In this document: piece after piece, positions 11,196-23,700 of the stretch
How the letters are laid out: every line of letters starts with the position of its first letter
Position numbering within the stretch: the first letter of the stretch is position 1
NCBI GenBank assembly: GCA_016808115.1
Contig: JAEQBH010009476.1
Coordinates: forward strand, 62,001-126,000
Direction of reading: 5' to 3'
DNA from: Tetrastigma voinierianum
Lineage: Eukaryota > Streptophyta > Magnoliopsida > Vitales > Vitaceae
Length of the DNA: 64,000 nucleotides
The notes under the pieces: generated by a model
The model's input: only the letters and a program-made list of their open reading frames with translations
Told to the model about the DNA's origin: nothing
Database searches by the model: none
Position numbers and translations under genes: made by a program

Positions 11196-12499
11196 TGTTG
11201 AATACCACGATTGGCTTGATAATTCTGACAGAATTGCTTGCCTTCAAGTCACATTTTGCTCACAATTTGCATGAGAATAGGTACTTTTAATTGCTTTCAT
11301 GTTTATGGACTTGTACAGTTTTTCAGGTCTAATGCATAATTGTACAAGGATTTATGTCCGGAAAGCAAAATATGGATCATTGAGGATGATGGCAACCGAT
11401 TGGTGAAGTTTCGGGAAGTGCAACAATGCTGGAAAAGCACCAGTGGCCAACATGTACCGGTACACCTTCAACATGTACCGGTACACCTATGCACAAAAGT
11501 GGCGAGAGGAAGCGTGCCGGTACACCATGGCATTATGCCAGGGTACACTGTGTTCAGCGAGGGGTGAAGCGGGCGTTTGATCCTAGCAGAGGAACATGCT
11601 TGTCAATCAACTTTAATCACGGGATCATTGGAGGAGGTATAAAGCCATTGGATACAAGGAGAAGGCAGCTTTTGATTCTTAGGGTTAGGTTTTCATAGGA
11701 GAAGTGTTCTGCTTCCATAGTTTTAGTGAAGATTTGTTGATTTTAGGATTCTGGACTTTAGTTTTAGCGGGTTTTCGATTTCAAGCACATGTAATCTTTC
11801 GGTAAGAACTCATGCCGTTTTGATACAGTATTTGTATTTTCGTCCTTAGGTTTTTACAATTGAATTGGATTTTCTCAAAGTTCCTTTTATGTTTAAATTC
11901 TCTTCAATTATGATTTGCCTTATAAATTCCATGGAGTTCTAAATTTCACCTCTTTGGGATTCACAGGTGGAAACTCTACGATCAAGGTATATTCCCTCAA
12001 TTCCTCTTTTATACTTCAATGGATCGTGTGATGTTATTAAACTTGTAGAAACTTTGTAAAAACCTTAGTTGGGGACCCTCGGTACATGTTGTGCTTGAAT
12101 ACAAATGCAAGCTAAGAGTCTGAATTAATTGGCAACAAGTGTTTAACATTGTTCAATTATCTTTCCTTTCAAGAGCATTTAAGAAAAATCTTCCTCGAGA
12201 AGACCATTTATCAATGGCTCTAGATGAGGCGTAAAACTAAGAGGAATTGGGAATTACATGATCATTTAGTGAGTATGGAAACCTAAATTCCAGCAATCAT
12301 CTTTCTATTTTTAAAATAGTCAATTTAATCATCCTTAAATCAACCAATCACAACCCCCATAATTTCCTTTTCAATTACACACACAGAATAGCTCTGGTCG
12401 ACAATTTAGACCACTCCTGTGGAGATGACGTGGACTCACGGTATTACATGATACTAGACAACCTTAATTCCTAAACTTGGGAATAGAATTGACATCTGA
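11196..12499 (+). repeat. 3' LTR of element A
   Basis: It begins TGTTGAATACC and is homologous to 894-2253, including the GTACCGGTAC array (11454-11463, 11475-11484 and decayed 11514-11523) and the TATA box near 11636-11645. Its end near 12499 is inferred from where similarity to the 5' LTR stops. Confidence 0.85.
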
Positions 12500-15400
12500 A
12501 TAAGGAAACGAAACAATAAACAAGCATATCGGCTTTAAAAATGAAAGAGTATGCTAAGCGAGTATTATCCCAAAAGATTAACTTATGCAAAAGAAAAGAA
12601 GTAAAGACAGACACACACAAAAATCAAAGGATTGAATGATTAGAATTGTTACACCTTATGAATTATTGGTTGGTTCGGTGAACTTAAGTGAAAAATCTTC
12701 TGATTCTAAATTGGGAAACATGTTGAAGTAATTCTATTGACTTATGTTACTGCAATTGGGCTTCAACAAGAAAAAATGTCCTTAAAATAAAAAGCTGAAT
12801 TGTTTGAGAACCAAACAAATTTTTTTCTTTGTAGGAGACGAGCAAAACTTAAGTTTAGAGAATTTGATGAGTCATAAACTCATCTATTTTTTAATCCATT
12901 TTCTAGCATGTTTTAACAATTTTAGATCTATTTGTATGCCAGAATTATGGAATATTAATTCACCAACTTTATGTTTGCGAGATGTTATTTGAAAAAAAAA
13001 AAAAAAGCAAGAAGAAAATAAGCAAGGGTGGGAGAAAATGGCCGGTTGTGTGGCTGACATAATTTTTGTTTGTTGCGACACAAAATTCAAATAGGCTAAA
13101 GGAACTATGTTGTAGCCAGCAACTAAATGTCGCAATAAAGTTCAAACATAGCTCAATGGAAAAAGAGAAATTTATGTCGCAACAAAAACTTTTTCTATCG
13201 CGACATTATTAAAGAAAGATGTGAAGAAAACTATCGCAACAATCCGTTGCTCTGTCGCGATAATGATCAAAGAAAAAAGAAAAGGAGAACATTAATAGGT
13301 GAGAAGATTTCTCTATCGCGGCCGCTAAAAATCACAACTACTAATAGATTAACTCTGTCGCAACAGAAAATGATAAGAATACAACACAAGTCACTTGAGA
13401 CAAGTGTTTTTATTTTGCGACAAACTTTTTAGCACTAAGCCATTTCGAGGGAAATTTTTTAGCAGCATAACATTGGAAATTCACAACCAAAAACAACAAA
13501 ATCTCTGTCGCGACAAACAAAACACCATGGTGAATTCCCTATCTGATAAGCTGAAGAGCAACATGAGAAGAATGGCTGACAAAAGAAATACTTGTTGCTG
13601 ACATAATTAAAATTGAAGGCAAAAAACTTTGTGTCGCGTGAAGTTTAAATCAAACAATAAAAGCTATGGAATGATAAAATTATATCATATGTGTGAGGAA
13701 AAATTAGGTCATGACAAAAATTTTAGAAGAAGCGAGAATGGCGAGAAATTGTATCACAACATAATTCCATGTCCGCGATAACTGATTCGACAGAGACAAA
13801 AATTAGGAAAGAAAGTACATCGCGATCAAGGAGTTTCCTATCGCGACATAAATTACTAAGGATTCAAAGAAATTCTGTCACGACAGAGAGTTGATAGACT
13901 GAAATGTAAATTTTTGTCTTGACAAGGAAAATTATGCCGCGACAAACTCTAAAAGGACAAGGACATGAGAAGGCTGAGTCTGCGAATAGGTTTGAGTATC
14001 GGGACAAAAAGAACTCATAACTAGCCATAGCAAACAAGAGGCTGTTAGATACAATTTATGTCCATGACATTATAAAAAGTACTCTTTTGATACAATCAAG
14101 AGCAAGCCCGGAGAATAGGTGGCGATACTGAATACGAAGCTCTGACGAGCGGCGGTAGAATGAAAGCTCGTATGTGACAGGACCTTCACATGTGACGAAG
14201 AGACCTTGGTGGGCTAGAATTTTGGGAATCCATAACGCAATTAATGAAGTGAGGCCCAACATTAGAAAGCATATAAATACACACTTCTAAGGCAATGTGC
14301 GCAGCTTTCGGCAGCTCCAGGATTTCTGGGTGGTTGAAGACTCTTGTAGATTTTTATTTTTTATTTTTTTATTTTTTCTTTCATTTTCCATTTTAGTAGA
14401 TTTAGCTTAGTATAGTTTTATTTTGTTAGTTTTCCTTTAATTTTTTGGATTTGGGTATTGTACTAAAGTGCAGCTTTGAGCTGGTATTTCTTTATAAATT
14501 CTTCTTTTCATTTATTGTTTGATTTAAATGGATGCTGAAAAGTTTCTGGAGTTCATTTATTTCAATTCGTTTCAAATTTCAATGAATTTTCCTGATCAAT
14601 TAGTCATTGATAAGAGTAAACCATTTTTGAAAAGTTGAGCTCATTGGAAATTGGTCACTGATGATAGTCATTTTGCTGCATAAGGTAGAAGAAAGCTTTA
14701 ATTAGAATTCTTGAATTTATTTGATTGGTATGCTTATAGAACTGCTTGTTCACCTGCAAATTACTAGTCTAGTGTACCCAATGTATGAGTACTTTATCTC
14801 ACTCTCACGATTTCGGGGAAACCCTTTGGGTGACGAGATGGAGGGCCCTAAGAGTGTAAGAGAGAGTTTCTTGTGGGTATGGTAGACTAATACTATGGAA
14901 CTAATGAACTTTGAAAGATTACTCAGATAGATCACCAACTTACTTATAAGTTAAGGAAGGTTGAATGAAGTATCTATTTAATCACTCAGAGGTCTCTCCT
15001 ATTTCTAATAAATTGATTATGATCCTGTGTTAGCTGAGATCTAATCAAGGAGATGGAAATTTTCATCAGAAGTGTAGGATGAGGTCTCAATCAAAATGGA
15101 AAAGAGCTTTGCGATATCCTGCAATACATGTGACGAGAATTCTTTTGTCTGAAATCTACAGTATGAAGTATTAAAAAGGAAAAATACTTAAATCTCACTT
15201 AAAAAAGAGGGTTGCATATTACAAGTGTGATTAGAATCATGTCTCGAAATGAATATGAACCTTTAATCGGTGAAAAAGTATGGTTGAGGAGAAATCGAGC
15301 TATACTATCTTGCATCTTTGAAAAACATAGTTTTCCAATTTATTGTTGAGCTTTGAATCGAAAAATGCAGAAAATGATTATTACTAATTGATCCATTTCT

Positions 15401-15736
15401 AGTTTGTCTCACTCAGTGACTTCTTAACTCAAAATTTTATTCAACTTTAATTTTGAATATAAAGGATTTAAGCCTGGGAATATATTTTTAGTCCTCTTAT
15501 CATCATAACAGTAGAGTTCAAATAGTAATGATCTTGAGTAGTTGGGGTAGTTAGTCTTTTGATTTATCATCTTTCCTCGTGGGAACGATATATGGACTTA
15601 AATATCCACTTTTATTACTTGTACGACTTGTGCACTTGCAGTGATCGAGACCACAAACACAAATTTTAAATGAGTTATTATAAACACGAAGAACAATTCC
15701 ATCTTTTCATACATATGAAAAATGGTCTTGACAAGT
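12500..15736 (+). mobile_element. LTR-like region (B) of a second Ty3/gypsy element, partial
   Basis: A TATA box (atataaata, 14271-14279) is followed by a T-rich leader at 14350-14460. Near 15580-15640 is a motif (tcgtgggaacgatatatgg ... gtgcacttgcag) that I associate with the U5 end of Tat/Athila-type LTRs. A tRNA-Asp-like primer site then follows at 15738. I read this as U3 (12500-14270) plus R/U5 (14270-15700) of an LTR. The left boundary is not visible and no second LTR is in the window, so length and lineage are uncertain. Open frames within it (12804-13601, 14056-14262 minus, 14750-14938 minus, 15598-15843 minus) look non-coding. Confidence 0.45.
13073..14006. repeat. Dispersed array of about 17 TGTCGCGACA-like palindromes
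   Basis: A perfect TGTCGCGACA lies at 13506-13515. Near-perfect copies lie at 13196 (tatcgcgaca), 13253 (tgtcgcgata), 13839 (tatcgcgaca), 13876 (tgtcacgaca) and 13935 (tgccgcgaca). Further decayed copies start near 13073, 13129, 13175, 13222, 13314, 13356, 13415, 13632, 13751, 13770, 13817 and 13997. Spacing is irregular, mostly 20-125 bp. Many variants are what CpG deamination of TCGCGA would give (TTGCGA, TCACGA, TCGCAA). They lie upstream of the TATA box of region B, so they may be U3 protein-binding sites. Confidence 0.75.
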
Positions 15737-15737
15737 T

Positions 15738-15760
15738 TTTGGCATTGTTGCCATGGACTG
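15738..15760 (+). promoter_or_regulatory. Decayed tRNA-Asp-type primer binding site of region B
   Basis: ttggcattgttgccatggac matches the TTGGCGCCGTTGCCGGGGAC primer site of Athila/Tat elements with four changes. Two of these can be read as CpG deamination (gc-gcc to gc-att, ccgg to ccat). It marks the end of an LTR just upstream. Confidence 0.55.
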
Positions 15761-16079
15761 AAAATTTCTTGTGTGGCAATACCAGAAGATTGTATACCAG
15801 GATCCATCATATAACTTGGTCTTAACAAGTTTTGCAGTATCATTAACAGGATTAGGTAACTCTTATTCCTTTGGTAGTAGTGTCATAAATTTGTATATAT
15901 CATTTTGGTCTTAATGATCAAGAAATTTGATCAAACCATCGGTGGCTATTAGTTGGACTATCTATGAAGGATGATGGTACAAACTAGGGCAGAAATTGTC
16001 TTTCAAAGACACCGGTTTTATTATTGTGCCTATTGCTTCGCTCCGGTCTCAGCCACGGTGTCGGCCGGCATCTGAAAGT
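15761..16079. other. Junction stretch between region B and the copia pol; no clear content
   Basis: No recognisable coding sequence or boundary. The 5' half of the copia element (gag, protease, integrase) is missing, so a truncation or insertion breakpoint must lie here. Confidence 0.4.
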
Positions 16080-17375
16080 AGCCGTGCGATTATAGGCAAT
16101 TGAGGATGTAGATCCAATAGCCCTAGATGTAGACATAGTAGCCCAAGATGTAGTCATGGATATACCCTTGAGGAGGTCAAAGAGGGCACGTAGGCCCGTA
16201 ATTTCATATTGCAATATTTTTTACTTGCAGGAGTATGACTATGATGTGGGTGATGTATCAGATCTGACTACCTACAAAGAAGTCATTGTTAGTCCTCAAT
16301 CCAACTTCTGGATCGATGCAATGAAAGATGAGATGACTTCCGTGTCACAGAATAAAGTGTGAAGCTTAGTAGATTTTCAAGATGGTTACAGACCTATTGG
16401 GTGCAAATGGGTGTTCAAGACCAAGCGTGATGCCAAGGGACATTTAGAGAGATATAAAGAAAGATTAGTGGCTAAGAGTTACAATCAACGAGAAGGTATT
16501 GATTTTAAGGAAACCTTCTCTCTCGTGTCCACTAAAGACTCTCTACACATTATTATGGCTATAGTGGCTCATTTTGATTTAGAGTTGCATCAGATGGATG
16601 TGAGGACAGCTTTCTTGAATGGTGACTTAGTTGAGGATGTTTTCATGTCTCAACCTATTGGTTTTGAGGAGGTTGGTAAGGAAAACATGATTTGTAAGCT
16701 CTAGAAATCCATTTATGGTCTAAAGTAGGCTTCGAGACCGATATCTCAGAAACTTGATGGGATGTCACCACCGATGGTTTTAAGGAGAACATTGTCGATC
16801 AATGCATCTTTATATGAAGTCCCAGGAACAAATACATATTCTTGGTTTTATATTTTGATGATATTTTGCTCCTAACCAATGATACTAACCTATTGGTAGA
16901 GACAAAGCAGGTACTGTTTAGCCATTTGATATGAAGGATCTTGGGGAAGAATCATATGTCTTGGGCATACAGATAATTCGCGATAGACCTAGTGGCATTA
17001 TGAGATTGCCTCAATAGATGTAGATTGGACGCATTGAAAATGTTCAATATGCAATCATGTTCTTCTAGTAAGGCACCAATTATAAAGGGTGACAGATTTT
17101 CAAATGCCAATGTCCTCATAATGATATTGAGAGAGATCGGATGAAAGTAGTCCCTTATTCTTTAGTTGTGGGTAGCATGATATATGCTTAAGTATGCACA
17201 CGCCCTAATATTGCTTTTGTTTTCGGCATGTTGGTACTTGAGTGATTTTGGTCAAAGCGGCTAAGAAAGTTTTGAGGTATCTTCAGGGTACTAAGGATCT
17301 CATGTTGACATATCGATGTATCAACACTCTTAAGGTGGTTGGTTTTAGCGATTCTGATTATGCAGGTGATTCGCT
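16080..17375 (+). pseudogene. Ty1/copia pol, 5' segment: reverse transcriptase and start of RNase H
   Basis: Frames at 16156-16362 and 16411-16704 encode LRRSKRARRPVISY, FWIDAMKDEMTSV, GCKWVFKTKRDAKGHLERYK, RLVAKSYNQREGIDFKETF and LHQMDVRTAFLNGDL, the RVT_2 signature of plant copia elements. SIYGLK follows at about 16709. The catalytic box is YFDDIL (aspartates at 16857-16862). PYSLVVGSMIYA-like text near 17154-17190 and KKVLRYLQGTKDLMLTYR near 17260-17315 lead into RNase H (VVGFSDSDYAGDS, 17337-17375). The frame then stops where element C begins; the remainder is at 27281-27740. Gag, protease and integrase are absent. A TGA at 16360 and other stops make it a pseudogene. Confidence 0.88.
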
Positions 17376-18601
17376 AAGATCATAGCATGCACAGGGTAGA
17401 TATTTGGTGCTCGGAATCAAAAATATTTATAAACCTAAACCTCTTCTTTGTCGTGGCATAGCTGCTGCGTTATGGTAGCTCTAGGGTCGAAACGCAGGAT
17501 GGGTTTTCTTGTTGTAGAGTGCTTCGCGTTGATTCAAATAGTGATTTCACTTTACGGATTTTGGGTTTTCATAAAATTGAGTAGGGTTGGTAGTTTGAAG
17601 AAGGCGCCAACTAGAAATAATAAAATGTGAAAAAGAACTCCTTTAAGCCTCAGGCCACTGGGTTTGAGGTTCTAGGGTGTAAGAGTCCTAGTTAGGGAGG
17701 ATGACCTATAGTCATTTGCAGACCAAATCTTGGTTTAGCTATAAAGCGAACCCTAAGCCTTGAGGTTTCCTCTCTTGAAATAGCATTTAGTGGTGCATTA
17801 ATGTTTCCAAAGCATAAAGTGATCCTTTGATCTGCCCCTCGGTGACAAATATGATGGAAACTAAGCATGACCTCGAGTGGATCTAGCAGTAAACATCACG
17901 AACTTGAAGATTGCCAAATCAGAGTGGCATCAAAGGATTCTCTACAGTGAGAGATAGAGACATAAATGACAATAACTATCCTTGCGTTAAAAACAAGAGG
18001 ACCAACAGTTTACCTAAAAACCCTAGCCCAATAGCCCTACTCTTCAAGAATAAGAGGGGTTTAGTCAACCATCCTCTGAGTTGTCTTCTCAGGGGGTGTT
18101 TGGCAACGAAAATAAAAAATAGAGAAAAACAAGCGGAGAGATGAAAGCATGCACCAAACTTTGTTGCATAAAGTGATAGTCATAATACCAACCATAGCGA
18201 GCTTTATATACTATAAAACAAATTACAAAAATGTATGAACTACCAGCATTAATACATAAGTGGTTTGGAAAGAATTACAACAAGTTCGGTAAAAATAGGT
18301 CAATGAGACCTGGGGAGCAAGTTAGAGGCCATATTTGTGAAATCTGCGAGTTGCAAATTTTCTTATTTTTAAATCTATTTTCCTTTGGCTTAGACCATAA
18401 CACGAGTTGACTTAGATTTTTCGTGTTTAGTCGATAATGATTTGGCGAGTTAGCTTGTAAACTACAAAAATAGCCACAAAATGCAATTGATAGTAGTCAG
18501 TTTTAATGTGTCAGTGGGTTAATTAAGTTGAATTAAACACACAAAAAATTACTCAAAACCTACAATAAATAAGCTCAAAATATTTTATTTGACCTTAATC
18601 A
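17376..18601 (-). repeat. 3' LTR of element C (left copy)
   Basis: It is homologous to 25991-27273. The run gctcggaatcaaaaatattt near 17411 recurs near 26026, and the ttagtt-rich and taagttgaattaaac sections near 18520 recur near 27200. A minus-strand TATA box (tatataaagctc) lies at about 18201-18212. The inner edge is placed at ttaatca (minus TGATTAA), directly next to the polypurine tract. Confidence 0.82.
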
Positions 18602-18613
18602 CTCCCCAAACTA
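18602..18613 (-). promoter_or_regulatory. Polypurine tract of element C
   Basis: The + strand reads ctccccaaact, so the minus strand reads agtttggggag directly before the TG of the 3' LTR. This is the expected plus-strand primer position and composition. Confidence 0.75.
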
Positions 18614-20480
18614 TTACTGGCACATTACGATCCTTAACAATGATGAAAATAAGAGAAACGAATAATTATATTATAGTATATGGCTAAAGAATGTAAATGA
18701 TGTGCTAACATGGTATGAATCACCAAGACCCTACCCAGCCAACCATCTTAGGAAGAATGAATGCTATCTGAGAATCAAGCTTGGAAGAATAGGCTCAGAG
18801 AGAATCAACGAAACTTCACCAAAATATAAGTGTTTATATGATGGAGTTTTCAACGTGAAGCCCATGCAGCTACTCTCGGCCAAACTATACGCCGCAACCT
18901 AAAACATTGGTGACTGAATAAATCGGGATCCGCTCTTATTCTGATTTCTTTTTTTTTCGTGAATTACGTTGAAGTTAGGTACTAAATTCGACTTCGCCAG
19001 GTCATGCGGATCATGGTGTTTCCCGATACGAGTGGAAGCAGGGCATCAGTCATGAGGTTTTTCAACCACTAACTTTAGTTCTTACAGAACTCCGAATGAT
19101 TTGAAACTACAACTACAGCTCTTTCAACCACCCGTGCACAGTGTATGGCCCAAGTGGTGACTCCAGGCAGTTGGCTTACAAGGGCACCAAGAGCTTTCAA
19201 GACTGTCGTGCTTTTCCTCTCGGGCATTTGTGGGTTTCAGGGCAAGCGTCGTGGCCTTCTTTTCTTTTTCTTTCTTTTTGTTTTCTTTTTCATTTCTTTT
19301 ATTTTGGAGGAAGCTTCAGTGGTCTTCTTTTCGCGTGAGGATCTAACTATTCAGGTAGCCTAACGAAACTAGGTCAGGATTGTTGCAAGCTTGGAAGCTG
19401 GAGTTTTGGGTGTGCTGAAGAGCAGTGCACTATTAGTTTAGCTAAAGGTGGAAGAAAAATGTTTAGGAGAAACACTAAGACATCAATAGTGTTCCTCAAT
19501 CATGCATGGAACCAATCACGATAACGGGAGTGGACAGTCTTTGATTTCTCAACTTCTTGAGTTGACAGCTAAAGAAAAAAATTGATTTTGAAGCCATAAA
19601 TGTGAGTTATGCGATATGTATATAAAAAGAAATGCGACTAGATTTTCGGCTTTACAAATAACTGTAGCTGCATGAGGTATGACTAAACCTACGGGCATCA
19701 TGTGAGCACTTAATATGTAAAACATGATGCCAAAGCCACTTCGCCCGTGCTCTCGCTCCCCCAGCCAAATGCCTTCGCATTTGTCTGCACCCAGCTGGGG
19801 CTCGGATTGTGATTAAGGAAGAGTGCTACCCTCTCATTGTAGCCTATAGGTCGTGTAAATACAGGGCAGGCTGAGTCATCAAACCGGTGTATTTGGAGGA
19901 GTAATTTGCTTCTTTATCCCATTCTTGTAGTAGGGTCAAGAGAGACTCTGCAGAGTGCATTTAGTGAGAGGATGTGAGTCAATGTGTGGTGTGACGGGAT
20001 CGAGTAGGGGTTGGACCCTGGGGAAGGAGAAGAAGCGGCGCACCAGGCACAGTTGTGCCTCGCAATGTCTTAACCATGCAGCGGGGAGAAGGGAGAGATA
20101 GGAGAGAATGGGAGGAGGAAGAGGTTTTCTGCTAGGAGGAAAGGATTTGAAATGAAAATGAAAGAAGAAAGGGAGAGTTTAAAGAGATGGGTTAGAATGA
20201 GTTCCATGATGGTGTTAAAGCTGAGGCTGAAAATCTAGAAAAGTAATGTGTTGCGTGAAGCGAAAGGTTGCGAGGAGGAAGATTGAGCAGTGCGGCGGGT
20301 TGAAATTCATGAAACTGGAAATTTCATGAATGTATGCAGTGAGGAAAATCATTAGCTAAGCTAAATGAGAATTATGCAGAAACATAAATAAACGAAATTA
20401 ACAATAACTCGACGAAATTTTAGGTGGCTGTAGTCTGCTGCAAAGACCACACCCACGCTAGGTGCGCACTTTGGATTCAT
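18614..20480 (-). other. Post-integrase spacer of element C
   Basis: No protein homology is recognised on either strand. It contains a T/C-rich tract (19258-19320) and a G/A-rich section (19990-20300). An env-like ORF such as that of element A is not visible. Small open frames (18702-18902, 19141-19363) look incidental. Confidence 0.5.
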
Positions 20481-21700
20481 CAGAGTCAGGAGGAATCTCA
20501 TCGCCTTGTGCGCTATCTTATATTGCATAGAAACTGATCTTTACCCATTGACCTTGAACGCTGTTGTCTCTTAATTAAAAAGGTCATACCTAAATCATTG
20601 AGATAGACTTGATGGACGATGAATGGACCGGTCCACCTTGACTTAAGTTTACCCAGAAAGAGGTGGAGCTTGGAGTCATAAAGTAGCACCTGGTCTCCTT
20701 GTTTGAAATTCTTACGGGCTATTAGCTAATCATGCCACTTCTTAGTCGTCTTTTACGATTTTGAGTTGTGAAGCATCATTTCTCATTTCTTCCGACTCAT
20801 TGATATCAAGGACCCTTTAAGGCGACTCTTCCATATCCCGGGTTCAAAAATGCTGACTGCCCCACCATGCCTTATATTCAGACATTTCCCACTGTGACGG
20901 GTGACCGCCTGCCATAAACTAGGCAATAAGGACATGCGGGGATGGTTTGTATGTTGTTAGTATGCCCACAAGGAATCTATGACTTGAGAGACCGATCCTT
21001 TTGTTGGAGCTCACCACTTTCCTGTAAGTATTGTTTGATTTCTCGTTGGCGACTCAACTGACCCTTTGGTTTGAGGATGGTAGGGGTGGTCACTTTATGT
21101 TTCTGCTTGCCGCGCCGCAGGGTCAAAGGCTTGTTACAGTGTGAACCTCGTCGCTAATTATGGCTTAAGGGACTCGTCTGGAGAAGATGTTCTCCTTCAA
21201 GAATTTCAACACCACCCTGTGGTCTGTTGCTCTACAAGGCACTGCTTCAACCTATTTCAACACATACTCGATTCCCACCAAAATGTAACCATATCAAAGG
21301 AAGAGGGGAATGGTCCGTAGAGTGATGCCCTAAACATCAAACAAATCGGCTTCTGATATCGGGTTCAAAGGCATCGTGCTTGGCGTGATAGATCTTCCCC
21401 AACCTTTGAAATTTTCGCATTCACGGCTGTGGTGTGAGCATCAACCGAAAAAGTGAAGGCTTGATAGAACCCGGTGTAGCACCTTCATGGTTTTAAAAGG
21501 AAGCAAAATGGCCTCCACATGCATTCTCATGGCAATGGTTGAGTATCCCTTGTTGTTCTCCCTCAGGCACGCATCTTCTAATTATTTGATCAACATAGTA
21601 TTTGTACAAGAAGGGCTCTTCCTAATAGTAGGAGTGAATTTTAGCGAAGAAAAACTTCTTGTCTTATGCCTTCTCCTTTGTGCTTCTCTGATGCGAAATT
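20481..21700 (-). pseudogene. Integrase of element C, degenerate, with preserved C-terminal GPF motif
   Basis: Reading the minus strand, about 20700 down to 20580 encodes GDQVLLYDSKLHLFLGKLKSRW then TGPFIVHQVYLNDLG. This is the C-terminal integrase module with the W-x-GPF motif, and it is unusually clear. The catalytic core between about 21600 and 20800 is recognisable only as short fragments. It would insert element cDNA into the host chromosome but cannot be functional here. Confidence 0.7.
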
Positions 21701-21762
21701 GTGATGTGGGCATACCATGGGGTATTCTCTATTAGAATTGCAGGATTCCTCGGGGAAACTCA

Positions 21763-23700
21763 TCATTGATTGGGGGTTGTGAGTGTTGTGTGCTGTAGTC
21801 CTCGAGATGATGCGCAACAACATTCTCCACACGCTTTATCCTTATTTTGCAGGTTGAACTCTTTAGAGCAAGAGACCCGTCCCGATAAGCCTAGCCTTGG
21901 CATTTTTAGCGGTGGTAGGTACTTGAAAGCTGAATGATAAGTGAGGGTTATGTCAGGCCAACCAAGTAAGCCTGAAACTTTCTCTGAGCATGAATACGCC
22001 GGCGGCTTCTTCTCTGTGGTGGTGTTATTCCTCTGTGCCTCGTTCAACGTTTTGCTTGCATAGTAGACCACATAAGGTTTGCCTTCTTCTCTCTGCCAAA
22101 GAACTACTCCAATGGCGAGGTCGCTTGCATGTACACTATCCTGAGAATAACTTCAGTTGGGGCTCTCACTAGCAGTGCGGTGGTCAAGTAGTGATCCAGT
22201 AGGCCTTAGGTTCCTCAAGCTCTTCCTGGTAGTCTTCATCCCGAATGAATTTATCTTTCTCCAGTAGCTTATATAAAGGCTTATGATTTTGAAAAATCAT
22301 GATGAACCTCTTGTAAAAGCTTTGCATGCCCTAGAATATCCTCCACCGATCTTCACATTGATACGTGGGGAGAAGGAAGTTTGAATCAATTCAATTTTAG
22401 CACTTTATCGACCTGTTCGCTGTTTGGAAAATAATGTGTCACCGGCACAATTCCTTGGTTGACCATAAAATGTCATTTTCCCGAGTTCAGCGCAAGTTCT
22501 TCTACCGATCACACCTATCTTGAAGCGGTCTCGAGTTGATCGAGCATTTTCAAAGCTCCCTCCATAAGCGTAATATCATCCATGTGAACCTGCATGTGCG
22601 CTCCACCATATCGCGAAGATGTTAGAGCATGCATCGTTGGAATGGCAGGGGCATTACACGGCGAAAGGGGCGTCCTCCTGTGGCATATGTGCCAAATGGG
22701 CGGAGTGAAGGTGGTCTTCTCTAATCTTAACGGCAATCTCAAATAAAATAACTGAATCATTCGAAACAATAGAAGGGTGGCTAGAAATTCTTTTTAAATG
22801 GTCCATGAAGGGTAGAGGAAGTGATCTTTCCTTGTACCTCATTTAATCTTACATGTCGATACATACCCTCAGGCTTTGTGGTAAGGCGGGTGGGCATTTC
22901 CTCTCCTTTTTCATTATGTACAATAGTTACCCTTGATTTTTTGGGCACAACCTGGGTTGGACTGCTACAGAGTCTTATCGGATAAAGGATAAATGATACC
23001 GGCTGTAGAATTTGGACTTCTTCCCGTACCACCTCCTACATATGAGGATTCCATCTCCTCTGCGGCTGCCTTACCGATTTTGCTTCCTCCTCCAAGCAGA
23101 TATGATGGGTGCAAACTGTTGGGCTAATTCCCTTTAGGTCAGTGATTTTCCAACCAATAGCTTGCTTGTTCTCCTTGAGATGTACAATGAGTTATTTCCT
23201 ATATGAAGTCTCTTGGCTTGAGGGGAGGATATGACAACTGGGCACTGCTCATGTTCTTCTAAGTATGCATATTTCAGTTCCACAGGTAAGGGCTTGAGAT
23301 CCAGCTTTTGAGGCTCATTGGCTTCTTCCCCAGTCAGTAGAGGTAGAATCTCTTCTTTTTCACCATGGGCCATGTGCGGTGCCAGTCTTGGGATTCCTGC
23401 AACTCCTCGGAAGCGGTCGACCAGCTCGATTAGCACATCATTTTTTATCTTTACTATTGACTTTTGTTCCCTCTAAATTATCATTATGCAAACTTCCTCT
23501 GGTTCTTCTTCCACTGGTTGCATATGCTTTTCACTCAAGTGGAAGATGTTAAGTTCCAAGGTCATGTTTCCAAATGTAAGTTGCATAACTCCATTTAGGT
23601 AATTGATAATTGCATTGGAGGTGGCTAAGAATGGTCTTAAGTGATAAAGCATAATTAGTCCCCAGCTGCCATGAGTTGTATCAAGCACAACAAAGTCTAT
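21763..23700 (-). pseudogene. Reverse transcriptase and RNase H of element C, frameshifted
   Basis: On the minus strand, 23688-23473 encodes RPFLATSNAIIN and MQLTFGNMTLELNIFHL, and 23436-23134 encodes KLDLKPLPVELKYAYLEE, the linker before RT in Athila pol. RT follows: SPTQVVPKKSRVTIVHNEKG (23032-22781), LPLPFMDH and EKTTFT (22842-22650), CNAPA, then the catalytic box VHMDDITL with both aspartates intact (codons at 22575-22580). RNase H is at 22071-21763 (VYYASKTLNEAQRNNTTTEK). The order and motif spelling match element A. Many frame changes interrupt it. Confidence 0.85.

Larger units (their letters stand above)
894..12499 (+). mobile_element. Full-length degenerate Athila-type Ty3/gypsy retrotransposon (element A)
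   Basis: Two related LTRs (about 1.36 and 1.30 kb) bracket a primer site complementary to the tRNA-Asp 3' end, then gag, protease, RT, RNase H and integrase in Ty3/gypsy order. A long spacer and an env-like region follow. The 11.6 kb size, the tRNA-Asp primer and the post-pol ORF are features of the plant Athila lineage. All ORFs carry stops and frameshifts, so it cannot move autonomously. The 5 bp before the 5' LTR (atgag, 889-893) and the bases after the 3' LTR (ataag) nearly match, but the 3' boundary is uncertain, so I do not claim a TSD. Confidence 0.88.

Noticed and set aside
13073..14006. Regularly spaced repeats resembling a CRISPR array
   Set aside because: Repeats are only about 10 bp, palindromic, decayed and irregularly spaced, in a plant nuclear LTR; not a CRISPR.
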